Assembly: GCF_001017175.1 (NCBI RefSeq)
Contig: NZ_LCYG01000016.1
Location: forward strand, 232,569 to 296,568
Length of the DNA stretch: 64,000 nucleotides
Direction of reading: 5' to 3'
Origin: Microvirga vignae
GTDB taxonomy: Bacteria > Pseudomonadota > Alphaproteobacteria > Rhizobiales > Beijerinckiaceae
This document shows positions 18,804 through 28,403 of this stretch, in pieces. The position numbers and the translations under genes are program-made. The first letter of the stretch is position 1; the number at the start of each line of letters is the position of its first letter. The notes under the pieces are model-generated. The model saw only the letters and a program-made list of their open reading frames with translations. It was not told the DNA's origin and did no database searches.

Positions 18804-19594
18804 ACCTGTTTCGTATCCGGCATAGCGGTGGTCTCGCCCGGCTTTTCCACCTGACCACGGCGCTGCAATTGCAGGGCTACGAACCAGCACAGCGAAGCCC
18901 AGGCAGCACCCACCGACCAGCCGGCGAGAACGTCGCTTGGCCAGTGAACACCCAGATACACGCGGCTTGCACCCACGAGCAGGGTCATGACGATGGCGAG
19001 CCCCATGATGAAGGCACTGATGCGCCGGCTCTTCTCGACGCGGGCCAACAAAGCGCCGAGCGTCAGGTAGGTGATAGCCGACAGCATGGCATGGCCACTC
19101 GGAAAGCTCGCGGTATAGACACGCGTGGCATGGGGCACGAGGTCAGGCCGGGGCCGCTCGAAGCCGATCTTGAGGCCCGTCGAGAGAAGCGCTCCGCCGA
19201 CGACGGAAATCAGCACGAGAAGAGCCGCAGCCCGCTTTCCAGCCATCAACAGATAGACGACGGCCGCTGCCGTCAGAAGCGTGAGGATCGCGTAGCCGCC
19301 AAGGCCCGTGAAATCTCGCGCGGCCTCCTCCAGCCAGCTGGGCCCCAAGGGATTGGCGATATCCTGAGGGTTGCGCAGGGCCATCAGGATCTCGCTGTCG
19401 AAGGCATGGGTCTCGCCTTCGAAAACCTCATCGGCAAGCTCGATGAAGGCCCAGGCAAAGAAACCGCAGGCGGCCAGGGAGAGAAGTGGTCCGACCTCAT
19501 TCAGCCGCAGGCGAAGCCACAAGCCGGTGATGGGAGACAGAAAGCTTTTCATGGGCGCAAGAGATAGGAGCAAGGGGCGATCCGGCGAGGGCAT
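18800..19594 (-). CDS. PAP2-superfamily membrane phosphatase
   Basis: A 264-residue polytopic protein with the three-part phosphatase signature: KIGFERPRPDL, SFPSGHAML and SRVYLGVHWPSDVLAG. These supply the histidine nucleophile and phosphate-binding residues of lipid phosphate phosphatases such as PgpB or undecaprenyl-PP phosphatases. About six hydrophobic segments fit an inner-membrane enzyme dephosphorylating lipid phosphates at the periplasmic face. ATG at 19594 is chosen; a TTG at 19606 overlapping the previous stop is possible. It is the middle gene of a YcaQ-like/PAP2/recX unit with overlapping ends. Confidence 0.9.
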   Translation of the reverse strand: MPSPDRPLLLSLAPMKSFLSPITGLWLRLRLNEVGPLLSLAACGFFAWAFIELADEVFEGETHAFDSEILMALRNPQDIANPLGPSWLEEAARDFTGLGGYAILTLLTAAAVVYLLMAGKRAAALLVLISVVGGALLSTGLKIGFERPRPDLVPHATRVYTASFPSGHAMLSAITYLTLGALLARVEKSRRISAFIMGLAIVMTLLVGASRVYLGVHWPSDVLAGWSVGAAWASLCWFVALQLQRRGQVEKPGETTAMPDTKQV

Positions 19595-19602
19595 GTGTCG
19601 TC

Positions 19603-20796
19603 TCAAACTCCTAAGCGCTTGCGCCAGTCCTTCGGCGCTTTGATGTCGTCAAGGCCAAGCCAAGCGGCCATCAGGCGAAGCTCCTCGCCGAGCCCGGGCG
19701 CGATCTCCTCGGCAGATACCGATGCTTCCGGATGGATGGAATGGACGACGAGATGGCCTCTGGCGCGATCCGCCTTCAAATCCACACGCGCGACGATGTT
19801 CTCGCCGAGCAGGAAGGGGAGACAATAATAACCGAACTCCCGCTTCTCGGCGGGTGTGTAGATCTCGATGCGATAGTGGAAATCGAACAGGCGCTGCGTG
19901 CGTGTCCGTTCCCAGACAATGGGATCGAAGGGCGAGACGAGTGCCTGCGCCTCGACACGGCGCGGGACCTTGGCCTGAGGATCGAGATAGACGGGACCGT
20001 TCCAGCCATCGATGGTGACGGGAATGAGATCGCCCGCTTCGACGAGTTCCGGAATGCGTGCCTTCGCGTCCTGCGTCTCCAGACGGAAATAGTCGCGCAG
20101 GCAGCGCTCGGAGGCGATGCCCAGTGCGCGGATGGAGCGCCGGAGAAGCTCGCGCTGCGCTTCCTCTTCGACAGGGGTCGGTGCGTTGAGTACCTCGGAC
20201 GGCAGCACCCGCTCCGGCAGGTCGTAGATGCGCTCGAAGCCGCGCCGCGTGGCAGTGGTCACTTCGCCGGCCCAGAACAGCCATTCGAGCGCGCGCTTGC
20301 CATCGCTCCAGCCCCACCAGGCGCCCTGGCCCTTGCCCCCGATGGAGAGTTCACCCGCGCCCATTGGCCCTCGCGTTGCAATCTCGCGCCGCACCTCCTC
20401 GATGAAGGCGCGCTTTTCTCGTCCGAAACGGGCCAGCCCTCCATAGATGCCCTCGCCCTTTGCCGCCCGCGCCATGCGCCAGCGGAACAGGGGATGGAGG
20501 TCGAGGGAGATCAGGGAAGCCTCGTGGCCCCAGTATTCGAACGTCTCGCGCTTCCTCGGGTGATAGGCGACCTTTTCGAGAAGATCCCGATCATAGGCGC
20601 CGAGCCGCGAGAAGAGCGGCATGTAATGGGCCCGCACCAGCACGTTCACCGAATCGATCTGGAGCAGGTGGGAGCGCTGCAGCAGGCGCTTCACATGGCG
20701 AAGGTGCGCGCCGTCCGGCCGCGCCTCGTGAAAGCCTTGGGCGGCAAGGGCGATGCGGCGGGCTTGGGCGAGGGAGAGCTTGGTGCGGGCGGTCAT
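19603..20796 (-). CDS. YcaQ-like winged-helix DNA glycosylase family protein
   Basis: A 397-residue protein of the winged-helix DNA-binding family (formerly DUF1006) that includes E. coli YcaQ, a glycosylase reported to unhook interstrand cross-links, and the AlkX/AZL group. Recognisable features are LSLAQARRIALAAQGF at the start, RVLPSEVLNAP in the middle, and LVSPFDPIVWERTRTQRLFDFHYRIEIYTPAEKREFGYYCLPFL, highly conserved in the family. The YcaQ catalytic QxQ-type motif was not verified, so activity is inferred. It heads a unit with PAP2 and recX, linking two DNA metabolism genes. Confidence 0.88.
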   Translation of the reverse strand: MTARTKLSLAQARRIALAAQGFHEARPDGAHLRHVKRLLQRSHLLQIDSVNVLVRAHYMPLFSRLGAYDRDLLEKVAYHPRKRETFEYWGHEASLISLDLHPLFRWRMARAAKGEGIYGGLARFGREKRAFIEEVRREIATRGPMGAGELSIGGKGQGAWWGWSDGKRALEWLFWAGEVTTATRRGFERIYDLPERVLPSEVLNAPTPVEEEAQRELLRRSIRALGIASERCLRDYFRLETQDAKARIPELVEAGDLIPVTIDGWNGPVYLDPQAKVPRRVEAQALVSPFDPIVWERTRTQRLFDFHYRIEIYTPAEKREFGYYCLPFLLGENIVARVDLKADRARGHLVVHSIHPEASVSAEEIAPGLGEELRLMAAWLGLDDIKAPKDWRKRLGV

Positions 20797-20829
20797 GGTT
20801 CAAGAACGGGATGGGATCTTCAGCTAGCG

Positions 20830-21318
20830 CTACCACGACGCTTCCGGCAAGGGCCTTGCACTCGGCGTGACGGCAAGCGCCGTCGCCATGAGGCCTAGGA
20901 GCTTGAGGGCGGCGACCGCCATATGGCCTGTTTCCCAGCGGTTGCGGATGACGACGAAGTTTTCAGGGATAGGGCCGGGCTGCCATGTGGCGAGCACGCT
21001 GTTGGCCGGTGCAACCCAGCCGAACCATACGGCAAGGCCAAGCGCGAAAAGAATGGCCCCTGCCAAGGCGAGCCGAAATCGGCTTTTGTTGCCTCGCAGG
21101 AGAAAGGCCAGAACGGCTGTGGTGAAAATGGCGCCAAGATCGAGAGGGCCGCCGATCAGGGCAAAGAGCGCGAACTGACCGTTGAATACCGTTGCGTCGC
21201 GCCACAGTTCCGGCGACCAGACGGTCAGGCGTGGCGGAGCCTCCAGCACATGAGCGAAGGAGGGGCCGAGGCTCAGCGCCGCCAGGGTGAGGGCCGCAAG
21301 GCTCCAGATTGGAAGCAT
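20830..21318 (-). CDS. DUF1772-like four-helix membrane protein
   Basis: A 162-residue protein with four hydrophobic segments and the motifs FNGQFALFALIGGPLDLGAI and NRWETGHMAVAALKLLGL, resembling anthrone-oxygenase-like DUF1772 proteins. The frame stays open far upstream, but that part is antisense to the DHA2 exporter and has no family match, so the ATG at 21318 is taken as the start. It is expressed divergently from the exporter. Function unknown. Confidence 0.75.
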   Translation of the reverse strand: MLPIWSLAALTLAALSLGPSFAHVLEAPPRLTVWSPELWRDATVFNGQFALFALIGGPLDLGAIFTTAVLAFLLRGNKSRFRLALAGAILFALGLAVWFGWVAPANSVLATWQPGPIPENFVVIRNRWETGHMAVAALKLLGLMATALAVTPSARPLPEASW

Positions 21319-21513
21319 CGTGCCTAACCTTTCACGAAATCCCGTGGGAAACACTCGATGGCGTGAACCGTTCTCTCCCGCGGCCGCGATCCTCCTGCCG
21401 AGAGGCCGATTCGTTGCGCCGGAAACTGAATGCATATCTGCTCTGCGCCGATGAATAAGGCAAAGCGGGCTCGGGTCCTCTAGATGGGACCTCCCGAAAT
21501 GCGAAGGACACAG

Positions 21514-23016
21514 ATGGACCAGCCAGCACACCAGGCCGCGAGGGGCCATGCGCATCCTGCCCTCAGCCATGCCGAAATCCGCACGATCATCATCGGCATC
21601 ATGCTGGCGATGCTGCTGGCGGCGCTGGACCAGACCATCATCGCGACGGCGCTTCCCACTATCGGCCGGGAACTCGGCGATCTCGAGCATCTGCCCTGGG
21701 TGGTGACGGTCTATCTCCTGACCTCGACAGCCGTGACGCCGCTCTACGGAAAATTCAGCGACAGCCACGGCCGGCGCATCACCATGCTCATCGGCATCGT
21801 GATCTTCATCATCGGTTCCATCGCCTGCGCCATCGCGCCGAATATGCTCGTTCTCATTCTCGCACGCGGCTTGCAGGGCCTCGGCGGCGGCGGATTGATT
21901 GCGCTGGCACAGACCATCGTGGCCGATCTCGTGCCGCCGAAGGAGCGCGGGAAGTATCAGGTCTATTTCGCCAGCGTCTTCATGGCATCGAGCCTTCTCG
22001 GTCCGGTGCTCGGCGGGTTCTTTGCAGAGCATCTGCACTGGTCGGTGATTTTCTGGATCAACCTGCCGCTCGGCCTTATCGCCCTGTTCATCACCTTCCA
22101 TACGCTCAAGAAGCTGCCGCGCCATGACAGGCCGCATAAGCTCGATTTGCTCGGCGCATTGCTGATGGTCGCCGCGACGGTGTCGCTGTTGCTGGCCTTG
22201 AGCTGGGGCGGCCTGCGTTATCCCTGGGTGTCGCTGCCGGTCATCGGTCTTGTTGCCGGTTCGCTGGTTCTGTGGGTCTTGTTCGCCATACGCATGCGTC
22301 TGGCACCGGAGCCGCTGATCCCGCCGGGCGTGCTGCACAATCCGGTCGTGCGCATGGGCGTGCTCTCGGCCTGTTTCGGCATGGGCACCTACATTGGCCT
22401 GACCATCTACCTGCCGGTCTACTTCGAGGCGGTGCGCGGGCTTTCGGCCTCCCTGTCGGGACTCGCGCTCATTCCGCTCATGGCCGGCACCGTCTGCGGG
22501 GCGACGTTCTCCGGGCGCAGCATGGCCAAGGTGAAGCATTACAAGCGCCTACCGGTGGCGGGCCTTCTCGTTGCGATGGTGGCGACAGGGGTTCTGGCAG
22601 CCTTCGCGCGCGATCTGTCCATCACGCTCGTCGAGGTGCTGCTTGCCGTCATCAGCATCGGGCTCGGCACATTGCTGCCGGTCTCGACGGTGGCGATCCA
22701 GAATGCAGTCGCACCCCACGAGCTCGGCACCGCGACGGGCACGGCCAATTTCTTCCGTTCTCTTGGCGGCGCGCTCATCGTCGCCGTCTTCGGTGCCATC
22801 GTGCTGAGTGGCTCGGGCCTGTCGGGAGCTGCGAGCTTCGAGACCTTAGGCACCGCGGCGGCGCAGAGCGGCATCGATCTGGCCGATGTCTTTTCTGACG
22901 TGTTCATCGCCGCCATTGCCGGCTTCGGGCTGGCGCTCGCTTTCCTCATCGCCATGGAGGAGCGGCCCCTGCGCGGCAGCGCCGTGAAGGCGGCGGAAGC
23001 GGCGATTGCCGATTGA
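21514..23016 (+). CDS. DHA2-family (EmrB/QacA) 14-helix drug exporter
   Basis: A 500-residue MFS exporter with 14 predicted helices. Hallmarks are LDQTIIATALPTIGRELG (motif D1), LYGKFSDSHGRRIT (motif A) and ARGLQGLGGGGLIALAQTIVADL (motif B with its arginine), and an antiporter motif C-like SSLLGPVLGGFFAEH. It would export toxic amphiphiles by proton antiport. ATG at 21514 has a GAAGGA ribosome site; an upstream ATG at 21484 does not. No membrane-fusion partner (EmrA) is adjacent, so it probably works alone. Confidence 0.92.
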   Translation: MDQPAHQAARGHAHPALSHAEIRTIIIGIMLAMLLAALDQTIIATALPTIGRELGDLEHLPWVVTVYLLTSTAVTPLYGKFSDSHGRRITMLIGIVIFIIGSIACAIAPNMLVLILARGLQGLGGGGLIALAQTIVADLVPPKERGKYQVYFASVFMASSLLGPVLGGFFAEHLHWSVIFWINLPLGLIALFITFHTLKKLPRHDRPHKLDLLGALLMVAATVSLLLALSWGGLRYPWVSLPVIGLVAGSLVLWVLFAIRMRLAPEPLIPPGVLHNPVVRMGVLSACFGMGTYIGLTIYLPVYFEAVRGLSASLSGLALIPLMAGTVCGATFSGRSMAKVKHYKRLPVAGLLVAMVATGVLAAFARDLSITLVEVLLAVISIGLGTLLPVSTVAIQNAVAPHELGTATGTANFFRSLGGALIVAVFGAIVLSGSGLSGAASFETLGTAAAQSGIDLADVFSDVFIAAIAGFGLALAFLIAMEERPLRGSAVKAAEAAIAD

Positions 23017-23022
23017 CGAGCG

Positions 23023-23244
23023 TCAAAGCCGCTTTCGGATCAGAATCCAGACGGCGGCGAGAACGATCAGAAGCACCAGAATGAGACCCATTGTCTCGAA
23101 GACTGTCTCGGCGCGTTCCGTGGCGGCCGGAGGAGGGCCCATCTCCGCTCCTTCAGCCAGAGCTGGGCGCTGGCCGAGCACCCTTATGATCCGCAGGTCC
23201 GAATCCCCTTTCGGAAAGGCCGGAGCAGAAGGAATCGACGGCAT
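23023..23244 (-). CDS. Small hypothetical tail-anchored protein
   Basis: A 73-residue open frame convergent with the exporter, 6 nt from its stop. The N-terminal half is Pro/Ala-rich and polar, and the C-terminus is a single hydrophobic helix followed by RKRL, as in a tail-anchored membrane peptide. No family is recognised. The membrane helix and the tight fit in the gap support a real gene, but coding evidence is limited. Confidence 0.45.
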   Translation of the reverse strand: MPSIPSAPAFPKGDSDLRIIRVLGQRPALAEGAEMGPPPAATERAETVFETMGLILVLLIVLAAVWILIRKRL

Positions 23245-23444
23245 GGTTCCTCCGAAGAGCTTCCGAGGAAGAGACCAGCCTGGTCTTGATCATGGCCGGA
23301 AACGTGGCCTGTTTCCGTCAAACCTGCGGCGTCATGCCTGGGGATAGCATTGCAAGGCTGTGGAGGAGGCCGTAAACCCGGGCACTTACCTGGGCTTTGC
23401 CGTGTTAGGACCAAGCCGGAACTGGAGATTGACGAGGGAGGCTG

Positions 23445-24995
23445 ATGAAGGTCGGCATCGACATGGGAGCGATTTCCTCCACCCCCGGAGGACAGAGGGC
23501 TCAGCTCGATCTGGAAGAGCTTCTGGCGACGCGTCTGCTCGTCCAGGGCAATTCCGGCTCCGGCAAGTCTCACCTCCTGCGCCGCCTTCTCGAGCAGAGC
23601 GCCTCCCTGGTGCAGCAGGCCGTGATCGATCCCGAGGGCGATTTCGTCACGCTTGCCGACAAGTTCGGCCATGTGGTGGTGGATGCCTCCCGATCCGAGG
23701 GCGACATCCAGCGCATCGCCGCCCGTGTGCGCCAGCATCGGGTCTCCGTGGTGCTGAGCCTGGAAGGCCTCGATGCCGAAGCGCAGATGCGCTGCGCGGC
23801 GGCCTTCCTCGGCGGCCTCTTCGATGCGGATCGCGATTTCTGGTATCCCATGCTCGTGGTGGTGGACGAGGCGCAGCTCTTCGCGCCCGCCGCCGCCGGC
23901 GAGGTCTCGGACGAGGCCAGAAAGGTCTCGCTCGGCGCGATGACCAATCTCATGTGCCGTGGCCGTAAGCGCGGGCTTGCGGGCATCATCGCAACCCAGC
24001 GCCTCGCCAAGCTCGCCAAGAACGTGGCGGCGGAAGCCTCGAACTTCCTCATGGGACGCACTTTCCTCGACATCGACATGGCCCGCGCCGCCGATCTGCT
24101 GGGCATGGAGCGCCGCCAGGCCGAGATGTTCCGCGATCTCGAGCGCGGGCATTTCGTGGCGCTCGGTCCCGCCCTCTCGCGCCGCCCGCTGCCGATCCGC
24201 ATCGGCGAGGTGGAAACCTCCACCCGTTCCGGCACCTTCAAGCTCATGCCGCTGCCCGAACAGCCGAAGGAAGACGCGCGCGATCTCATCTTCAAGGCCG
24301 GCGAGGACGAAGTGGTCGCCCGCCCGGTCATGCCGCGCCGCGCGCCGCCTCCTCCGCCCGCGCCCTCCACCAACGATCTTCTGGCCCAGCTCGCCCGCAC
24401 CCGCGCGGCGGCAACGCCCGAACCGCAACCCGTCGAGGTGACGGAGGAATCGAAGGCCGAACGCGAGGCAGCCCTCGATTCGATTCTGCGCGAGATCCTG
24501 GACGATCCGGAAGCCGCTTTCCGCTCGGTCGCCGTGCTCTATCAGGATTTCCTCGTGCGCTGCCGCATTCGCCGCGTGACCGGCGAGCCCTTGAACCTCA
24601 ATGTCTTCCGCCGCCGCCTCGCGGTGGCGCGCGCCGGTGTCGATACCGCAACGGCCGAAGGCACCGAATGGGATCGCGCGGTCGCCTTCGCGGGCGATCT
24701 CGAAGAGGACATCCAGGGCGTCTATCTGCTCCTCGCCCGCGCGGCGATGGAAGGCTCAGCCTGCCCGCCCGACGGCGAGATCGCGCGCGCCTGCGGCAGC
24801 CGCTCGCCGGGCCGCGCGCGCCGCCTCATCGCCTATATGGAAACCCGCAACATCGTCGTCACCCGCAACGACCCGCGCGGCCTGCGCATCATCGCGCTTC
24901 CTGATCTGGGATGGGAGACGGGGCCTGGCGATCCGAACGCGTTCGAGGAGCCGGTGTCATCATCGGACAATCGGGATTTGTTTGCGGCGGGGTGA
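23445..24995 (+). CDS. HerA/DUF87-type P-loop ATPase
   Basis: A 516-residue cytoplasmic ATPase. Walker A is GNSGSGKS at residues 35-42 and Walker B is VVVDEAQLF near 140; ATQRLAKL around 185 resembles the sensor/arginine region of HerA-FtsK hexamers. After the ATPase core (about 1-270), a Pro/Ala-rich linker leads to a C-terminal domain with a helical, possibly DNA-binding fold (ARACGSRSPGRARRLIAYMETRNIV). Similar proteins are annotated as ATP-binding or DUF87 proteins in rhizobia. HerA pumps usually pair with the nuclease NurA, absent here. A role in DNA translocation is inferred. Confidence 0.85.
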   Translation: MKVGIDMGAISSTPGGQRAQLDLEELLATRLLVQGNSGSGKSHLLRRLLEQSASLVQQAVIDPEGDFVTLADKFGHVVVDASRSEGDIQRIAARVRQHRVSVVLSLEGLDAEAQMRCAAAFLGGLFDADRDFWYPMLVVVDEAQLFAPAAAGEVSDEARKVSLGAMTNLMCRGRKRGLAGIIATQRLAKLAKNVAAEASNFLMGRTFLDIDMARAADLLGMERRQAEMFRDLERGHFVALGPALSRRPLPIRIGEVETSTRSGTFKLMPLPEQPKEDARDLIFKAGEDEVVARPVMPRRAPPPPPAPSTNDLLAQLARTRAAATPEPQPVEVTEESKAEREAALDSILREILDDPEAAFRSVAVLYQDFLVRCRIRRVTGEPLNLNVFRRRLAVARAGVDTATAEGTEWDRAVAFAGDLEEDIQGVYLLLARAAMEGSACPPDGEIARACGSRSPGRARRLIAYMETRNIVVTRNDPRGLRIIALPDLGWETGPGDPNAFEEPVSSSDNRDLFAAG

Positions 24996-25143
24996 TGACG
25001 GTCGACGTCCTCTTCGTCTGAACTCAAAGGGATAAGGGCCGGTTTGGTCTCTTGTCACGGCACCCATTCGCTGTTCAATAAGGTGTTGAGCCTTTCTTCG
25101 CGCTTGCTGCGCGACGGCCGGCGCACGAACCAAGGAGGGAGTC

Positions 25144-25566
25144 ATGACTCACTTGGGACAATGCTTCTGCGGCGCCGTTCAACTGGAGGTCGCCGGCTCG
25201 CCAGAGCTCATGGGCTACTGCCACTGCCAATCGTGCCGCTCGTGGTCTGGCGGGCCCGTGAATGCCTTCAGCCTCTGGAAACCGGACGATGTGCGGATCA
25301 CGGCAGGGGCCGAGCATATCGCGACCTTCCAGAAGACGCCCTTCAGTCAGCGGCAATACTGTGCCAAATGCGGTGGGCACCTGATGAACAATCATCCGAC
25401 CTTGAGCCTCGTGGATGTGTTCGCGGCGACGATTCCTACCCTCCATTTCGCTCCCAGCGTACACTTCAACTATGCCGAGACAGTGCTCCCGATGCGGGAT
25501 GGACTGCCGAAGCTGAAGGACTTCCCGGCTGAGGCGGGGGGCTCCGGTGAGACACTTCCGGAATAG
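25144..25566 (+). CDS. GFA-family glutathione-dependent formaldehyde-activating-like protein
   Basis: A 140-residue zinc protein of the GFA/CENP-V fold. The zinc-binding cysteines appear as CFCGAVQLEV near residue 9, CHCQSCRSWSG near 28 and YCAKCGG near 78. Named for Gfa of Paracoccus, most members have no proven formaldehyde role. There is a ribosome site (AGGAGG) a few bases upstream. It stands alone between the HerA-like gene and the M20 gene. Confidence 0.9.
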   Translation: MTHLGQCFCGAVQLEVAGSPELMGYCHCQSCRSWSGGPVNAFSLWKPDDVRITAGAEHIATFQKTPFSQRQYCAKCGGHLMNNHPTLSLVDVFAATIPTLHFAPSVHFNYAETVLPMRDGLPKLKDFPAEAGGSGETLPE

Positions 25567-25819
25567 TCGCCGCCTCGTTTGAGGGCCACTGCGACTCGAC
25601 AGCCGATGCTTGGTTCTGCCCGATATGAAGTCCTCTAGATCGGGCTCCCGCCATTATTTGCTGCAGATATGGGTGGTCTCTCGGATACCTGGGCTTTTCA
25701 TCACCACAGCGCAGTTCTGCGGTTCACTCCGCGGCATACGGCGAACTCTCAACTCTTTTCATGCCACCCTTTGAAGGGATAGAACGTCAACCGTCATTAA
25801 ATGCAATGAGCTGATAAAC

Positions 25820-27256
25820 ATGCAAAACGACCGCCTGAGCCTCGATGAAATTGTCCGTGGCGTCGACGCAAAAGCCGCCGATTACACCGCCTTGAGCGAC
25901 CGCATCTGGGCGATGCCGGAGCTGGCTTTCGAGGAGCATCGCTCGGTGGCGGAGCAGATCACCATGCTGGAGCGCGAGGGTTTTCGCATCACCAAGAATG
26001 CGGGCGGCATGGCGACCGCGTTCGTGGCGGAATACGGCAGCGGCGGTCCCATCGTCGGAATCTTGGGCGAGTTCGATGCGCTGCCCGATCTCGCGCAGGC
26101 CTCGGGCGTGACCGAGCACAAGCCGACGGCGAAGGGCACGCCGGGGCACGGCTGCGGTCACAACCTGCTCGGTTCCGGCTCGGCGCTTGCCGCCGTGGCG
26201 TTGAAGGATGCGCTGGAATCTGAGGGCATTGCAGGCACCGTGCGCTATTACGGCTGCCCCGCGGAGGAGAGCGGCTCGGGCAAGACGTTCATGGCGCGTG
26301 CCGGTCTCTTCGATGATCTCGACGCCGCCTTCTGCTGGCACCCGGCTGTCGTCAACGAAGTGCAGAGCATGTCGTCGCTCGCCTGCATCCAAGCCTATTT
26401 CCGCTTCACGGGCCGTGCGGCTCACGCGGCGATTGCGCCGCATGTCGGCCGCAGCGCGCTCGATGCGGCGGAGCTGATGAATGTGGGCGTGAACTACATG
26501 CGCGAGCATATGCCCTCCGACGCGCGCGTTCACTACGCCATCACCAATTCCGGCGGCGATGCGCCAAACGTGGTGCAGGCCTATGCGGAATCGCTCTATC
26601 TCGTGCGCTCGCCTTTCCTTCCCGATGCGCAGCGTCTCTTCGAGCGCGTGAAGAAGATTGCCGAAGGCGCGGCGCTGATGACGGAAACCACCGTGGCGGT
26701 GCAGATCACGGACGCGACCTCGAACGTGCTTCTCAACAGGGCGCTGCAGGAAGCCATGTACGAGAACATGAAGCGTCTCGGCGGTCCCGGCTTCGATGAC
26801 AAGGATTATGCGTTCGCGGAAAAGCTGCAGAAAGCCGCGATCACGCCGGAGGACATCGTGGCGAGCGTCAAGCCATATGATCTCTCCCTCAAGACCAAGG
26901 TGCTGCACGACGGCGTGCTCTCCCTGCCCACACGCGAAGAGGTGATGATGGGATCGACTGATGCGGGCGATGTGAGCTGGATCGTGCCCACGGTGCAGTG
27001 CCACGCGGCCTGCTTTGCCATCGGCACGCCGTTCCATACCTGGCAGCTCGTCACGCAGGGCAATCTGCCTGCAGCCCATAAAGGCATGGTGCTGGCAGCC
27101 AAAGCCATGGCTTCGACGGCGGCGGATTGCCTGCGCAACCCGGATCTCATCGCCCGCGCCAAGGCGGAGCTGAAGGAACGCACCGGCGGGCGGGCCTATG
27201 TTTGCCCGATCCCGCCGGAGGTGACGCCGGACGATCTGCGGGCGATGGCAGCCTGA
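25820..27256 (+). CDS. M20-family amidohydrolase (AbgB-like)
   Basis: A 478-residue metal-dependent amidohydrolase. The metal-binding motif is GTPGHGCGHNLLGSGSALAA near residues 110-130, preceded by GILGEFDALPDL and followed by CPAEESGSGKTFM, the catalytic Glu region, and CWHPA. A dimerisation lid is present (residues about 190-330). It is most like AbgB, subunit B of p-aminobenzoyl-glutamate hydrolase, and other N-acyl amino acid amidases. No AbgA partner or AbgT transporter is adjacent, so the true substrate is uncertain. Confidence 0.9.
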   Translation: MQNDRLSLDEIVRGVDAKAADYTALSDRIWAMPELAFEEHRSVAEQITMLEREGFRITKNAGGMATAFVAEYGSGGPIVGILGEFDALPDLAQASGVTEHKPTAKGTPGHGCGHNLLGSGSALAAVALKDALESEGIAGTVRYYGCPAEESGSGKTFMARAGLFDDLDAAFCWHPAVVNEVQSMSSLACIQAYFRFTGRAAHAAIAPHVGRSALDAAELMNVGVNYMREHMPSDARVHYAITNSGGDAPNVVQAYAESLYLVRSPFLPDAQRLFERVKKIAEGAALMTETTVAVQITDATSNVLLNRALQEAMYENMKRLGGPGFDDKDYAFAEKLQKAAITPEDIVASVKPYDLSLKTKVLHDGVLSLPTREEVMMGSTDAGDVSWIVPTVQCHAACFAIGTPFHTWQLVTQGNLPAAHKGMVLAAKAMASTAADCLRNPDLIARAKAELKERTGGRAYVCPIPPEVTPDDLRAMAA

Positions 27257-27274
27257 TCTCTGACTTTTCAAAGC

Positions 27275-27316
27275 TGCAAGAATCTTGCCGTCTGGAGGCG
27301 GGGTTCTTGCATTTCG
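27275..27316 (+). terminator. Weak hairpin after the M20 gene
   Basis: An 8-bp inverted repeat (27275-27282 with 27304-27311) follows the M20 stop and is trailed by TTTC. The 21-nt loop makes it a weak terminator candidate. Confidence 0.35.
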
Positions 27317-27398
27317 GCAAGGTCTTCTTGGCGCGTCGCCGGGTCGTTCTTCTGCCGTGACAGGCCTATCTTCCGGTCAACATCCATGGAGCATCCCC

Positions 27399-28337
27399 AT
27401 GCAACTGACCGGAATTCATCATCTTACCGCCGTAACTGCCGATGCATCCGGCAATCACGCCTTCTACACGCAGGCGCTCGGCATGCGGCTCGTGAAAAAG
27501 ACCGTGAACCAGGACGACGTCAGCGCCTATCACCTGTTCTACGCGGACGGGCAGGCCACGCCCGGCACGGACATCACCTTCTTCGACTGGCCCGTGGCAC
27601 GCGAGCGGCGTGGCACACACAGCATCTCGCAGACGGGCCTGCGCGTGAATGGGGAGAGGGTTCTGCAATGGTGGAAGGACCGCTTCGCCTCCCTCAACAT
27701 CGCACATCAGCCGATCACCGAGCGCGACGGGCGGCCCGTTCTCGATTTCGAGGATTTCGAGGGCCAGCGCCTGAGCCTTGTCGACGACGGCGGGAAGGGC
27801 GAGGCCCATCCGTGGGAGCGCAGCCCCGTGCCGGCGGAGTATCAGATCCGGGGTCTTGGCCCCATCACCATCAGCGTGCCGAAGCTCGAGCGCACTGCGC
27901 GCGTGCTGACGGACGCGATGGATATGCGCGCGGCTCGCGAATACCGCATCGGCGGCACATCCGTGCATGTGTTCGAGATGGGCGAGGGCGGACCTGCGGC
28001 GGAGTTGCATGTGGCCGTGGAACCGAACTTAGCCATGGCACAGCCGGGTGCCGGCGGCGTGCATCACGTGGCCTTCCGCACGCCGAACGAGCAGACCTAT
28101 CAGGAATGCTGGGAGCGCCTGCAGTCCCTGCGCGCGCCGTCGAGTGGCCCGGTGGATCGCTACTATTTCCGCAGCCTCTATTTCCGTGAGCCCAACGGCA
28201 TCCTGTTCGAGATCGCGACCGACGGTCCTGGCTTTGCCACCGACGAGCCGATGGAGAAGCTCGGCGAGCGCCTTGCACTGCCGCCTTTCCTGGAGCCGCG
28301 CCGCGCCGAGATCGAAGCAGGTTTGAAGCCGCTTTGA
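27399..28337 (+). CDS. Ring-cleaving dioxygenase-like VOC protein
   Basis: A 312-residue protein of two VOC (glyoxalase/extradiol dioxygenase) halves. It begins [37 protein letters not shown], the hallmark of the MhqO/LinE-like group, and the second half has [13 protein letters not shown] and [14 protein letters not shown]. The metal ligands His7, His222-type and the C-terminal Glu are present. Such enzymes cleave hydroquinone-like rings or detoxify quinones with Fe2+. ATG at 27399 starts the conserved domain, although an earlier start is open. A strong terminator follows. Confidence 0.88.
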   Translation: MQLTGIHHLTAVTADASGNHAFYTQALGMRLVKKTVNQDDVSAYHLFYADGQATPGTDITFFDWPVARERRGTHSISQTGLRVNGERVLQWWKDRFASLNIAHQPITERDGRPVLDFEDFEGQRLSLVDDGGKGEAHPWERSPVPAEYQIRGLGPITISVPKLERTARVLTDAMDMRAAREYRIGGTSVHVFEMGEGGPAAELHVAVEPNLAMAQPGAGGVHHVAFRTPNEQTYQECWERLQSLRAPSSGPVDRYYFRSLYFREPNGILFEIATDGPGFATDEPMEKLGERLALPPFLEPRRAEIEAGLKPL

Positions 28338-28343
28338 ACCCAT

Positions 28344-28385
28344 ACCCTGAGCCGCCTCGCAGGCATATGCGAGGCGGCTCAGGGT
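28344..28385. terminator. Strong bidirectional terminator
   Basis: An 18-bp perfect stem (28344-28361 with 28368-28385) with a 6-nt loop sits between the dioxygenase gene and the convergent methyltransferase gene. It is followed by CATTT on the plus strand. Confidence 0.75.
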
Positions 28386-28403
28386 CATTTGGGGAACGCA
28401 TGT

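Noticed and set aside
20830..22539. Full 569-residue version of the DUF1772-like gene
   Set aside because: The extra N-terminal part is antisense to the exporter and is rich in His/Gln/Arg without any domain; only the last 162 residues look like a real protein.
23445..24995. Two-gene HerA-Sir2 or HerA-DUF4297 antiphage system
   Set aside because: No partner gene beside it; neighbours are a GFA protein and a small hypothetical.
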